Source of the DNA: Gammaproteobacteria bacterium
Lineage (GTDB): Bacteria; Pseudomonadota; Gammaproteobacteria; Enterobacterales; Neiellaceae
Length of the DNA: 64,000 nucleotides
Direction of reading: 5' to 3'
Assembly (NCBI GenBank): GCA_017425245.1
Contig: JAFOOX010000022.1
Coordinates: 1-64,000 of the forward strand
In this document: positions 48,251 to 57,328 of the stretch, in pieces
Position numbering within the stretch: the first letter of the stretch is position 1
How the letters are laid out: every line of letters starts with the position of its first letter
The notes under the pieces: generated by a model
The model's input: only the letters and a program-made list of their open reading frames with translations
Databases searched by the model: none
Told to the model about the DNA's origin: nothing
Translations under genes and position numbers: made by a program

Positions 48251-49041
48251 TTGGTGCTGGCGTGCTCGGTCGGCAGCGGTCGGGTTCCTGGGATAACGCA
48301 GTCGTAGGTATACCATTGGCGGCATTCAAGCAATTTACGGCTACTGCCGGTAGCTTTGGCTGTGCCGCACTCGGTGGTATCGACGCGCATGTTGGTCGCG
48401 GCCATAAACTGCACTTTATTGCCCAGTTTGCCGTAGGTGGGGCAGGCATCGTAAGGCCAGGGGTCCGGCACCCACATCGGCTGGGATGCGAGCTGCTGGC
48501 GCAATTCTGCGACATTTCCCGCATATTGCTCAAAGTAAAAGGTGCGGCACCAGCGGCGCAGATCAGTATTCATGGCGCAGGTGCCTTCAAGTTGTGGTAA
48601 CGCTGTGCTGCTGGAGGGTTGCTCTCGATTGGAGCTGGCCAACTTGGGCGCATCGGTGGTGCGCTGTGGCCGCACAGCACTGGGGGAGGGGGGAGCAGGT
48701 GATGGCGTGCGAACCGCTGGCTCCATGCTGATATCGACCACCTCCGTATCCGTGATCAACGTGGAAGTGGTTTCTGGTTGCGGAGTGGGGCGTGTGAACA
48801 GTCCCCACAGGGTCAATGCAGCCAGCAGTGGCATGGCCAACCCTATGGTGCTGCTATCAAACAGGCCACGTTCTGCAGTTACGAGCGCCAAGGTTAGCGT
48901 GATAGCAGCGATGGCGATGGCGGTATCAATTTGCCAGCCCCATGCGCTGCTTGCGCCGCCGCCAATCAGCAGCACGCCCGCACCAAGCCAGATAGCAATG
49001 AATAGCAGAACTTTGATTAATACACCCACAACACGCTCCAC
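48247..49041 (-). CDS. Unrecognised membrane protein with Cys-containing C-terminal domain
   Basis: 264 aa starting at a GTG with AGGAC 5 bases upstream. Three transmembrane helices occupy about residues 5-82. A Pro/Ser/Thr-rich linker follows (about 85-150), then a C-terminal domain with six cysteines (TCAMNTDLRRWCRTFYFEQY, PYDACP, TTECG, LLECRQW, YDCVIP) that could form disulfides in the periplasm. I do not recognise the family. The frame stays open upstream to the stop of the next gene at 49114, through LQDELQDE encoded by a 12-bp tandem repeat (49042-49065). An earlier non-ATG start is therefore possible. Confidence 0.6.
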   Translation of the reverse strand: MERVVGVLIKVLLFIAIWLGAGVLLIGGGASSAWGWQIDTAIAIAAITLTLALVTAERGLFDSSTIGLAMPLLAALTLWGLFTRPTPQPETTSTLITDTEVVDISMEPAVRTPSPAPPSPSAVRPQRTTDAPKLASSNREQPSSSTALPQLEGTCAMNTDLRRWCRTFYFEQYAGNVAELRQQLASQPMWVPDPWPYDACPTYGKLGNKVQFMAATNMRVDTTECGTAKATGSSRKLLECRQWYTYDCVIPGTRPLPTEHASTN

Positions 49042-49113
49042 TTCGTCCTGAAGTTCGTCCTGAAGTCTGGCTTCGCCCTCAGTGTGACCTGTGGGTTGAG
49101 GGATATCAATAGT

Positions 49114-50652
49114 TCAACGAACATCAGGCACTGTTGGCCAAAGTGAAGGTAGAGCCGGCAGGTCAGTCCGAGCGACAAAACCATCCAGTGTTTGAGAAGA
49201 CACCCCCAGCCAGTGACTGAGCGCGGCCGGCCAAGGTTTAATCTGTGGCCACAGGACACGCTGCTGCACCACACTGGTCATTTGCAGCAGTGCGGCAAGA
49301 CGTTGGCGTGGATCATTGCCGCTCGCGCGCCCAGCCAGTAGCAGGGTTGGGCGAAGCGCTGGGCTCAGGTGCCAGCGATGAGCTAGATAGCGGCTGCGTC
49401 GGCGCAAACCAGGCAAGTCATCAATACCCAGCAGCTGGGCGGGGTGACAGTAATCTTCGACCGCGTTGACTGGCCGTCCCCACGCTAATCGAGGGTGCAG
49501 CATCAAGCTGCCAGCGTAGCAGACAGCCAGTAGCAAGCCATCGTGACCGCGGTCCAGCTTGGTGCTGTCCGCCAGCAGGCTGAACAGTTGCAGGTAATGC
49601 CAGAGTAATTGTTCACCCAGGTCGCGGCATGGTCCGGGCCATTGGCTGAGACGTTCCAGATAGACGCCAGCCACTATCAACTGGTGTAACCTCAGCTGAC
49701 CAAGCCGTGCTATCAGTTCGGTCAGGCTTGGTTCGCGGCTGACGTCCGAGCGCATTAACTGCTGGGCTGTATCACCGATTTTGGCGCACAGTGCCAGGCT
49801 TTGGGCGATCATCGGTGCCAGTTGGGCTGGGCTTTTGCCTTTACCAAGGGCGGAGAGCAAGCGCGGCCACCAGTCGGGCAACAGCAGATTCCGCATCTGG
49901 TCATGACCCGAGGGTTGAGGCTCAAAGCGCGCCAGCAGTGGTTCATGCAGGGGAAGGGGCAAGCGTTGTGGTTGGCGCAGCAGATGACTGGCCACCGACG
50001 CCCGCTTACCTTTGTGATCACCGCCAAGCAGCAGCAAGCGTGGTGGTTCACTCGCCGCCAAGATCATTGCTGGGTCCTTGCCGACCATCACCATCAGCCC
50101 CGCCCCGCTACCTGCAGCCACCTGTGCCGCCACCTGCCATAGCGCGAAGGGAATCCGCCGCCGCAGTTCCCGCCAGCAGCGGGCAAGCGCCGATTCGGGA
50201 AGGAGGTAATGTAGTTGCCGCGCCCAGTGGAGGGACAACCCGCACAGTGCGCCGTTGCTGTTGCTATGGCCGTCTCCCGCTCGTCGCCATTGGTGGCAGG
50301 ACAAAGTGGCGAGCTGCCAGTCACGGCGGCGAATACCCAGAGCTTGCAGATGAGCAGCTGTGGGGAACTGTCGATGCCAGCCATGGCTGAGCGTGGTCAG
50401 TAGCAATGGCCGAATGACGGTGGGGCGCCAACCCAGTTGCTGACCGAGCAACAGGGCCAACAGGGTTGCCCGCCAAGCCAGCAAACTGCTGGTGGAAATT
50501 GGTGGCGTCAGCAGCAGTTGGGCCAGCAACCACTGCTGCAGGCTTTGGCCTTGACTGAGCAGTTGATTGGCGAGTTGTTCACAGGCTTCCACCGACTGGC
50601 CATCGATGGCGGCTTCAGCCGTTGCCCACCATTGCGCCGGCGCCCCGCTCAT
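49114..50652 (-). CDS. Unrecognised protein, possibly degenerate HD-GYP/HDOD-like
   Basis: 512-aa soluble protein rich in Leu, Ala, Trp and Gln. I cannot assign a family with confidence. In the N-terminal half the segment LLGQQLGWRPTVIRPLLLTTLSHGW followed later by CHQWRRAGDGH has the spacing and flavour of an HD-GYP core that lost its metal ligands. In the C-terminal half the helical run AQQLMRSDVSREPSLTELIA and LGQLRLHQLIVAGVYLE resembles HDOD domains. It lies between ppnN (6 bases downstream) and the 264-aa unknown gene, in the same frame as the latter. A regulatory scaffold in c-di-GMP signalling is inference only. Confidence 0.55.
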   Translation of the reverse strand: MSGAPAQWWATAEAAIDGQSVEACEQLANQLLSQGQSLQQWLLAQLLLTPPISTSSLLAWRATLLALLLGQQLGWRPTVIRPLLLTTLSHGWHRQFPTAAHLQALGIRRRDWQLATLSCHQWRRAGDGHSNSNGALCGLSLHWARQLHYLLPESALARCWRELRRRIPFALWQVAAQVAAGSGAGLMVMVGKDPAMILAASEPPRLLLLGGDHKGKRASVASHLLRQPQRLPLPLHEPLLARFEPQPSGHDQMRNLLLPDWWPRLLSALGKGKSPAQLAPMIAQSLALCAKIGDTAQQLMRSDVSREPSLTELIARLGQLRLHQLIVAGVYLERLSQWPGPCRDLGEQLLWHYLQLFSLLADSTKLDRGHDGLLLAVCYAGSLMLHPRLAWGRPVNAVEDYCHPAQLLGIDDLPGLRRRSRYLAHRWHLSPALRPTLLLAGRASGNDPRQRLAALLQMTSVVQQRVLWPQIKPWPAALSHWLGVSSQTLDGFVARTDLPALPSLWPTVPDVR

Positions 50653-50658
50653 GCCTGT

Positions 50659-52020
50659 CTAGCTGGCCGAGCGGATGGTGTAGCAGGGCACATAGCGGGT
50701 GCCCGGTAGTTTCATGCGCTGTTGTTCAACAAACGAGCGGAGCAGGGTGTCAAGCAACCTCATCATGTCTTTGTCACCATCAATAACGAAGGGACCAAAC
50801 TTTTCGATAGCGCGGATCCCTTCTTCTTTAACGTTACCTGCCACGATGGCGGAAAACGCGCGGCGCAGGTTGGCCGCAAGCGTCGCCTTGCCTTGGCTGC
50901 GATGCAGGTTGAGCTGGGCCACGGAGTCATGGTTTGGGATGAACGGCAGTTGAAACTCCGGTTCGATCTTGAGTGCCCAATTGAAATGGTAGGCGTCACC
51001 GATCGCCTTGCGAAATGCGCGGACATCGGCCATCGCCTGTTTCATGACGCGGGCGGCGCGTGCTGCGTCACCGATGACGATCTGGTAGCGGCGGGTGGCT
51101 TCCTCACCGAGGGTGGCCGCAACAAATTCGTTGATCCGTTCCCAGTAAGGCGCCGACTCGTTCGGGCCGGTCAACACCACCGGGAACGGCTGACGCTCGT
51201 TCTCCGGGTGGAGCAAAATGCCAAGCAGATAGAGCAGTTCCTCAGCCGTGCCGACACCGCCAGGAAAGATAATGATGCCGTGGCCAAGGCGTACAAAAGC
51301 CTCCAATCGCTTTTCGATGTCGGGCAGGATCACCAGCTCGTTGACGATCGGGTTGGGTGGTTCTGCGGCGATGATCGATGGTTCGGTCAAGCCGATGTAA
51401 CGACCAGCGCGGATCCGTTGTTTGGCATGGCCAATAGTCGCCCCTTTCATCGGTGCCTCCATGGCCCCCGGTCCACACCCCGTACAGACATCCAGTTCGC
51501 GCAGCCCAAGTTCATGGCCCACTTCACGGCCAAAGGCATACTCAACTTCGGATATTGAGTGGCCGCCCCAACAGACCACGATATTGGGGTCTGATGCCGT
51601 ACGCAGCATGCCGGCGTTGCGTAAGATGTCGAACACCACATGGGTGACATGCACCGAATTGGTCAGATTGATAAAGGCGTGACGCTCGTAGCGGCTGCTG
51701 ACATAGAGGATGTCACGTAGGACCGAGAAGAGATGATCCTGAATACCGCGGATGATGTTGCCATCAACAAAGGCTGCTTCCGGCGGATTGACCAACTCCA
51801 GCTTGACGCCCCGTTCGCGGCGTACCATATGGATATCGAAGGTACGGTACTTCTCCAGGGTTTCACGGCTGGAATCGGTGTGGGCACCGGAGTTGAGTAC
51901 AGCCAGAGAACAGTTGCGGAATAGTCGATAAAGATCGCTGGAGGCAGAAGCCTTGAGACGATCTGCTTCCAATTGCGACAAAAGTTCCATGGCCCCTGAG
52001 GGCGAAATCTGGATGATCAT
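50659..52020 (-). CDS. ppnN: Nucleotide 5'-monophosphate nucleosidase PpnN (LOG family)
   Basis: 453 aa from the ATG at 52020 ([20 protein letters not shown]), one residue short of E. coli PpnN; a longer in-frame start at 52134 would overlap the neighbouring gene. The LOG-type motif is [18 protein letters not shown], with [20 protein letters not shown] also typical. The enzyme splits the N-glycosidic bond of nucleotide monophosphates and is stimulated by (p)ppGpp in E. coli. It is 16 bases after the diguanylate cyclase gene. Confidence 0.94.
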   Translation of the reverse strand: MIIQISPSGAMELLSQLEADRLKASASSDLYRLFRNCSLAVLNSGAHTDSSRETLEKYRTFDIHMVRRERGVKLELVNPPEAAFVDGNIIRGIQDHLFSVLRDILYVSSRYERHAFINLTNSVHVTHVVFDILRNAGMLRTASDPNIVVCWGGHSISEVEYAFGREVGHELGLRELDVCTGCGPGAMEAPMKGATIGHAKQRIRAGRYIGLTEPSIIAAEPPNPIVNELVILPDIEKRLEAFVRLGHGIIIFPGGVGTAEELLYLLGILLHPENERQPFPVVLTGPNESAPYWERINEFVAATLGEEATRRYQIVIGDAARAARVMKQAMADVRAFRKAIGDAYHFNWALKIEPEFQLPFIPNHDSVAQLNLHRSQGKATLAANLRRAFSAIVAGNVKEEGIRAIEKFGPFVIDGDKDMMRLLDTLLRSFVEQQRMKLPGTRYVPCYTIRSAS

Positions 52021-52036
52021 GAATAGCTTGAATCCG

Positions 52037-53590
52037 TCAGATGATGCAGACCTGGTTACGCCCTTGAGCTTTGGCCCGATAGAGCTCGGCGTCGGCGCGC
52101 TCGAAGGCACTGGCGACAGAGTCGCCCTCGGCAAACAGAGTGGCGCCTATGGAGATAGTGATGGTGACACGCTGCCCTTTGAAGTCGAAGGGCAGTCGGG
52201 CTACGGTTTGGCGTAGTTTTTCTAGCGGCGCCAATAGCCCGTCTCGGTCTTGTTCAGGCAACAGAATGACAAACTCCTCTCCGCCGAAGCGTGACACAAA
52301 GTCACTGCGACGGAACGATTTGGAAAGGACCTGGCCAAGCACCTGTAGCGTCTTGTCACCTGCAGCGTGGCCGTAGTTGTCGTTAATGCGCTTAAAATGA
52401 TCGACGTCGAGCACTGCTATCGCCAGTGGATTGCCATAGCGACTGAAACGTTCCGCCTCAAACTCTGCCCGTTCTTCAAATGCACTGCGATTGGGCAGTT
52501 GGGTCAGGGGATCAATCATTAGCTGCTGACGCTGTTCGGCCAGCTGAGAGCGGTAATTCTCTGTCTCTTCTTCCAGCGAGACTACCCGGCCACGCAGCTG
52601 TTCAAGTAGAGCGTTAACGGCATCCTCCTGCACGCTTAGCTGCTCGCGCCGCTGAATGGCTTCCAAAATCAGTACTAGCTGGTCACGAATGGAGTCGCGC
52701 AGGGTGTTGAGATCGGGGGTGTTGTTAACATTGAGCGACAGCTCGCTAATCCGCTCCTTGAGCGTTTGGTTGATCTGTCGTGATTCATCGCTGAGATAAC
52801 GACTTTGCTCAAGCGAGCGGTTAACCGCGCCGTAAACCTGCTGCAAGGTGTCATTGAGTGACGCCAGAAACTGGGCAGACATCGAGCGTTCACGCTTGAT
52901 ACCGGAGATCATCACCTGAATCAGTCGGGTGCAATGGTTGACTAGCTGCTCAGCACAACCGGCAAGGGCGACATCTCGGCGCAGGCTGCTGAGCTCGGTG
53001 GCGGTGTCGCGGTCAAACTCGATCTCGCTGAGTAGCGCCAGGATGATATCGGCCATTTCGCGTTGCAGGGTGGCGATACGAGTGCCGTTGTTGCTGTTTT
53101 CCTCGCCATTACGAGCCTCGCTCAGAGCCTGCTGATAGAGCCCGGAAAGCTGCTCAAGGTAGGGCAGATAATGGAGGACACTTTGCGGTGCAGATTCGGC
53201 CAAGGTCAGTAGATCGCGCAGATCGCGGCGTAACTGGGGGGCAAGGCCTTTTACCTGTTGCAGCCGCTTACCGGCTTTGGCAATGGCTTCACGGGTTGAT
53301 AACAGCTGTTTGTCAGACTGTTGGGCTTGGTTGACTAACAGTTGTTCGACGGTATCGAGCAGCTTGCCTGACTTGCTCAGGTCACTGTTCTCGGCAAGCT
53401 GCGCCCGTAGCTGGGCTAACTTGTTGTCCAGTTCCAGATTCTGCCCGCGACAGGCCAAGGTCAAACGGCCCAGCAGGCGCTGGTAAAGCTGTACTTCACT
53501 TTCGGCGCGCTGTTCTTGCAGCTTAAGCGCTCGCTGCTGTTCGGCGAGCCGCTTTTTCAGGGTGTCAAGGTCGTCTGTAGCGGCGCTCAT
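52037..53590 (-). CDS. Diguanylate cyclase with long N-terminal coiled coil
   Basis: 517 aa from the ATG at 53590 (a GTG at 53599 is in frame). The first about 350 residues are predominantly helical and Leu/Gln/Glu-rich, with no membrane segment, signal peptide or recognised sensor. The C-terminal GGDEF domain (about 360-515) starts [20 protein letters not shown] and has metal/substrate residues in [20 protein letters not shown]. The active site is GGEEF (436-440) with an intact inhibitory RxxD site (RRSD) five residues before it. It should make c-di-GMP with product feedback. The TPR/GGDEF-like gene ends 12 bases upstream, so both are likely co-expressed. Confidence 0.92.
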   Translation of the reverse strand: MSAATDDLDTLKKRLAEQQRALKLQEQRAESEVQLYQRLLGRLTLACRGQNLELDNKLAQLRAQLAENSDLSKSGKLLDTVEQLLVNQAQQSDKQLLSTREAIAKAGKRLQQVKGLAPQLRRDLRDLLTLAESAPQSVLHYLPYLEQLSGLYQQALSEARNGEENSNNGTRIATLQREMADIILALLSEIEFDRDTATELSSLRRDVALAGCAEQLVNHCTRLIQVMISGIKRERSMSAQFLASLNDTLQQVYGAVNRSLEQSRYLSDESRQINQTLKERISELSLNVNNTPDLNTLRDSIRDQLVLILEAIQRREQLSVQEDAVNALLEQLRGRVVSLEEETENYRSQLAEQRQQLMIDPLTQLPNRSAFEERAEFEAERFSRYGNPLAIAVLDVDHFKRINDNYGHAAGDKTLQVLGQVLSKSFRRSDFVSRFGGEEFVILLPEQDRDGLLAPLEKLRQTVARLPFDFKGQRVTITISIGATLFAEGDSVASAFERADAELYRAKAQGRNQVCII

Positions 53591-53602
53591 CCGTTTCACT
53601 TG

Positions 53603-55825
53603 TTAGTACTGCCCAAGGCTGGCTTCAGTATAACGGCTGCTATGCGACTCACCCATGACCGGTGCCAAGGTTTCACAAGTGGTGGGCCAGCGAATGCGAT
53701 GGCGCTCATGGGACGCGCTGATTCGGATCATGCCATTCCGGATAGCGAGCAGGGTGCCGGTGCCGGTATCTGAAGCCAGCAGGGTAGAGGGAAGGGTGTC
53801 TTGAGGTTGCAGGGTAAGCCACGCTGACTGGCCCTTCATGCTCATTAGCTGACGGGAGCCAAGCAAGGCGGTTTGTAGCACCTGTTGCAGCCGATCACTG
53901 TCTACCGCCCGCGAAACCCGCGGTGTGAAGGGAAAATCACTCAGGGCTAGGGCGCACAGCTGACTGGCATCAACGCTGTTGATCACACTGATGAGCGCGC
54001 GGGCATCCTTGTCCAGTTGCTCTTGGCCCTCTCGCTGACGTGCTGCAGTAGCCAGTATCAGTCCATCGCGCAGGGAAAACAGCTGCCAACCAGCCGCTTC
54101 AGCCTGCCGCTGCAGCTGTTGACCAAAGGCCAATTGGCGCTCCGTGGTGGCTAGCAGGCCATCGCAGTGGTGCCAGTGTTCCAGATTAGGTAGTGCGATC
54201 AATGCGCAACGCAAGGTATCTCGGGGTATGGATCCGCGTTCCTCGCCATACCAGCGTTCGTAGCGTTGCTGCAGTTGCTGCAGCTGACCGTCCAGATGAT
54301 CTTTGGCGCTCGCTAGATTGGGCAGACCAGTGGTCGGATGGTGTCTGGCCAAACGGCGGTAATGTACCAACGTGCGGCGTAGCCGCCAGTCGCGGCGCCA
54401 GCGGTGGTAAAGCAGCCACAGGACGCACAGCGTAAACAGAGCCAGTAGTTGCAGGGTCAATTCGTGATACTGCTGCTGTTGTTGGCGCCGGTTCAGCTCA
54501 GCACGCTGGTCGTCGAGCTGCTTGACCAGTTGCTCGCGTTCCACCATGCCCGTGGTGTCGACTCGCGCGGGCAAGGGTTTGAACTGACGTTCCCCGACCA
54601 GCTGCTGGGCTTTCAATTGCGACTGCCAGGCCTCTTCGAAGCGGCCAGCTCGAGCAAGGATGGCCGCAAGTTTGTCGTGGGCTTCCAGCCGCTGCTCCAG
54701 ACTACTGTACTGCTCCGCCAGATCGCGGGCGCGCAGCCCAAGAGCCACCGCCTCATCGGCCTGCTCTGCCGCCTCGGCGATGGTCGCCAGTTGCAATATC
54801 ACCGGTGGCAGATAGGCGCGTTGCTCTCCGCGTTCAAATGTGCTCAGGGCCTTGTCCAGGTAGGGCTTGCCGTTGCTGTACTGTCCTAGCTGGACGTAGG
54901 CTTCGCCAATGTTGTACAGCAAAATGGCGCCCATCGCGGGGTCGAGCCGGCTCTCGGGGCTGATGTCGAGCGCATTGAGATAATGGACCAGCGCATTTTC
55001 ATAATCCCCTTGATCGGCATGGATAGCACCGATGCGATTGAAGGTGCGCATGATGTTAAAACTGTCGTTGAGGCTGGTGTAGAGCTCCAATGCCTTGTCA
55101 GCGTACTGCAGGGCCTTGTCGTACGAGCGCTGTTCTTTTAGCAGGGTGGCAAGGCGAGCATAGATCTGGGCATCGAGATTGGGGAACTGGTTGCGCTCAA
55201 CTTTGGCCAGCGCCTTGAGGTAAAGATTTTCGGCTTGATCGTAGCGGGCGAGGACAGTATGGGCTTGGGCCTGATAGATCAGATTCCAGGCATGCAGCTC
55301 AGGGTTGTCCTGAGCGGTCAGCAGGCGCTGGGCATCCAGAAAAAAGCGCAAGGCGACCTCGGTCTCACCAATGTGAAGCTGCGCTTTGCCCATGGTCTCC
55401 ATAATCTCGCGCTCAAGCTGGCGGTCGCCCGGCGGCTGGCTGCGAACCGCGACTAGCGCCTGCTCAAGTATTGGAATTGCTGCGCGTCGCTGATGCAGTT
55501 TGAGGCCGGTGATTTCCGCCTTCAGCAACAGGGCTCGGGCCCGTTCCAGCGTTTGAGGCTGGTCATCCAGCAATTGCTCAAGAGTGGTGATGGACGTTTC
55601 GAACTGCTTGAGGTCGCGCTCGGCACGCGCTTTCAACAGCAAGGCGCGATGTCGGTCCTGAGGTTGTTCCAGCAGCGGCAGCAGGCGGCCCAGTTCTTGG
55701 CTGATTTGCGCCGGCTCGCTGGCCAGTCGCTGTTCTAGCTGGCCCAGCTGGATGTTCGCTGCGGCTGTCGCCATGCTGAGCGCTAGCAACACAAGCAGTG
55801 CAGCGGAAGGCAGTCTGATCGACAT
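53603..55825 (-). CDS. TPR-repeat membrane protein with degenerate GGDEF domain
   Basis: 740 aa. There is a signal peptide (to about residue 23), then a periplasmic region of about eight to nine TPR-like repeats (about 55-420; e.g. YDKALQYADKALELYTSLND). A coiled segment and one transmembrane helix follow (about 455-475: LTLQLLALFTLCVLWLLYHRW). The cytoplasmic part (about 490-690) begins RLARHHPTTGLPNLASAKDHL, the position and pattern of the GGDEF-domain DxLTGLPNR start, but I find no GGDEF signature later, so it is probably catalytically dead. The last about 45 residues are of unknown type. The layout resembles TPR-GGDEF sensors. The intact cyclase directly downstream may be its partner. Confidence 0.75.
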   Translation of the reverse strand: MSIRLPSAALLVLLALSMATAAANIQLGQLEQRLASEPAQISQELGRLLPLLEQPQDRHRALLLKARAERDLKQFETSITTLEQLLDDQPQTLERARALLLKAEITGLKLHQRRAAIPILEQALVAVRSQPPGDRQLEREIMETMGKAQLHIGETEVALRFFLDAQRLLTAQDNPELHAWNLIYQAQAHTVLARYDQAENLYLKALAKVERNQFPNLDAQIYARLATLLKEQRSYDKALQYADKALELYTSLNDSFNIMRTFNRIGAIHADQGDYENALVHYLNALDISPESRLDPAMGAILLYNIGEAYVQLGQYSNGKPYLDKALSTFERGEQRAYLPPVILQLATIAEAAEQADEAVALGLRARDLAEQYSSLEQRLEAHDKLAAILARAGRFEEAWQSQLKAQQLVGERQFKPLPARVDTTGMVEREQLVKQLDDQRAELNRRQQQQQYHELTLQLLALFTLCVLWLLYHRWRRDWRLRRTLVHYRRLARHHPTTGLPNLASAKDHLDGQLQQLQQRYERWYGEERGSIPRDTLRCALIALPNLEHWHHCDGLLATTERQLAFGQQLQRQAEAAGWQLFSLRDGLILATAARQREGQEQLDKDARALISVINSVDASQLCALALSDFPFTPRVSRAVDSDRLQQVLQTALLGSRQLMSMKGQSAWLTLQPQDTLPSTLLASDTGTGTLLAIRNGMIRISASHERHRIRWPTTCETLAPVMGESHSSRYTEASLGQY

Positions 55826-55849
55826 GGCAAGCGTCCCTGCTGGTTAAGG

Positions 55850-56698
55850 TTACTGTCGGGCCAGACGACCTGCTGGCGGCTGCTGTTCGAAATTGGAGCG
55901 ATAGGGGTTGATGTCGAGCCCGCCACGACGGGTATAGCGTGCATAGACGGTCAACTGCTGCGGTCGGCAATGACGCATCAGATCGACAAAAATACGTTCG
56001 ACACACTGCTCATGAAACTCGTTATGGGCACGGAAGCTGATCAGGTAGCGGAGTAGCCCTTCGCGATCAATCGCCGGCCCCTGATAGCGGATCATCACGC
56101 TGCCCCAGTCCGGCTGGTTGGTGATCAGGCAATTGGATTTGAGCAGATCTGACATCAGGGTTTCGCTGACGATCCGTTGCCCGTCCACATGCAGCAGGGT
56201 TGGGTCGTAGTTGTAACTCACATCCTGAAGGGGCAGATTGTCCAGCGACTCACCAGGCAGGCTGACGAGCGTGGCACCACTGAAGTGGTTGGGTGGCAGC
56301 AGGTTTACCGTAACCGGGGCACCAGCGCAGCGGCTCAGGCTTTCCTTCAAGCAATGCTCAACCTGTTGCCAGTCGGCAAAGTGGCTCTGGTTGAGGCTGT
56401 TGAGGAACAGCTTGAATGACTTGGACTCGATAATCGCAGGCGAACTGCAAGGCAGGCTGAACTCAGCGATGGCGACTTGTGGCTTGCCGCCAAGGTCGAG
56501 CCATGACAGTTCATAGCCGGTCCACAGATCAACGCCGTCGAAGGGCAGGGCGGTGCCGTCCAGCGCCAGAGTGTCTCGGGCCAGCTTGCGCGGCACTGCA
56601 TGCAACAGTCCCGGTTCGAACTGCTGCGGATAGGCAGTCGCCTGTCCCAGCTGCAACCCGAGTTCACGGGTTAACTGCTCATGGGGGTATGTGCTCAT
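55850..56698 (-). CDS. queF: NADPH-dependent 7-cyano-7-deazaguanine reductase
   Basis: 282 aa from the ATG at 56698, exactly the length of the E. coli long-form enzyme; the in-frame start at 56722 is less likely. It reduces preQ0 to preQ1 in queuosine synthesis. The active-site region is FSLPCSSPAIIESKSFKLFL (catalytic Cys), with SNCLITNQPDWGSVMIRYQG and ISFRAHNEFHEQCVERIFVD in the second half. It is divergent from the csrB-like RNA, which is near queF in E. coli also. Confidence 0.97.
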   Translation of the reverse strand: MSTYPHEQLTRELGLQLGQATAYPQQFEPGLLHAVPRKLARDTLALDGTALPFDGVDLWTGYELSWLDLGGKPQVAIAEFSLPCSSPAIIESKSFKLFLNSLNQSHFADWQQVEHCLKESLSRCAGAPVTVNLLPPNHFSGATLVSLPGESLDNLPLQDVSYNYDPTLLHVDGQRIVSETLMSDLLKSNCLITNQPDWGSVMIRYQGPAIDREGLLRYLISFRAHNEFHEQCVERIFVDLMRHCRPQQLTVYARYTRRGGLDINPYRSNFEQQPPAGRLARQ

Positions 56699-56802
56699 TC
56701 CGCCGCCAAGCCTGCGTGACAATTTAACGAAGGGTGAGTTTACCGGAAAAGGCCGTCAGTTGTGACCCTGAGGATTGGACCGCGCTGCATGGCTGACGGC
56801 GA

Positions 56803-56820
56803 TGTAAGTTATCTCTCACA
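56803..56820 (+). promoter_or_regulatory. UvrY/GacA-type response-regulator box
   Basis: TGTAAG-N6-CTCACA matches the GacA/UvrY/VarA consensus TGTAAG-N6-CTTACA at 11 of 12 positions. It is centred about 170 bases before the predicted start of the CsrB-like RNA, the distance usual for the upstream activating sequence of csrB/rsm genes. Confidence 0.75.
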
Positions 56821-56947
56821 AAATTGTAGGACGGCTAGGAGCCTATGCTCCCGGCCATAACGAGGGTGCTTTCGGTAATCAGGGTGTTAGCCAATTTGAT
56901 GGGCGATCGATCGCAAATTGAGGGCAACGGCGGCATACGTAGCCTGG

Positions 56948-56975
56948 TTGTTAACCGCGGGTGACGCGCTAACCT
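56948..56975 (+). promoter_or_regulatory. Tentative promoter of the CsrB-like RNA
   Basis: TTGTTA (56948-56953), a 16-base spacer and TAACCT (56970-56975) are the best hexamer pair before the GGA-rich region. The match at -10 is poor, as expected for an activator-dependent promoter. Confidence 0.35.
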
Positions 56976-56982
56976 TAGCCCT

Positions 56983-57310
56983 GTTCACGGATGCACAACG
57001 GTCTGCTGGAGCGGGCCACCCAGGACGGGCAGGGAAGGCACAGGATGTGCGCAGGACCCTCTCATGGATGGGAGTACCACTGACGGATCGGTGGTGAGGC
57101 AGGACGATGAACGGATTGGGAACACCCGTTGCTAACGGGGCACTTACCCGGATTGGTGAGTGGCAAGGACGCGAGGGAGAGCGCCCGGATGGCGGAGGAG
57201 GAGTGGTGCAGGGAAGCCCGTCTTCAAGGAAGAGGCAGGGAGCACGAACGCTGCTGGATGCAGGAAGCGAGATCGGGCCACGGTGGGTAACTGCCGTGGC
57301 CTTTCTTGTT
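56983..57310 (+). ncRNA. csrB: CsrB-family sRNA (CsrA antagonist)
   Basis: About 325 bases holding some 24 GGA triplets, many in CAGGA, ACGGAT, AGGGA and AAGGA contexts and several in hairpin loops (e.g. CTCATGGATGGGAG). This density is typical of CsrB/CsrC/Rsm RNAs, which sequester the translational regulator CsrA. It ends in a good intrinsic terminator. Upstream is a UvrY/GacA box. The neighbour queF is the same as at the E. coli csrB locus (queF-syd-csrB). The 5' end is estimated from the first GGA motif and tentative promoter. Open frames inside it are incidental. Confidence 0.88.
57276..57309 (+). terminator. Intrinsic terminator of the CsrB-like RNA
   Basis: GGCCACGG (57276-57283) pairs with CCGTGGCC (57294-57301) around a 10-base loop, followed by TTTCTTGTT. 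It lies 20 bases before the stop of the convergent glpD. Confidence 0.85.
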
Positions 57311-57328
57311 GTGATGGCAGGTGACTCA

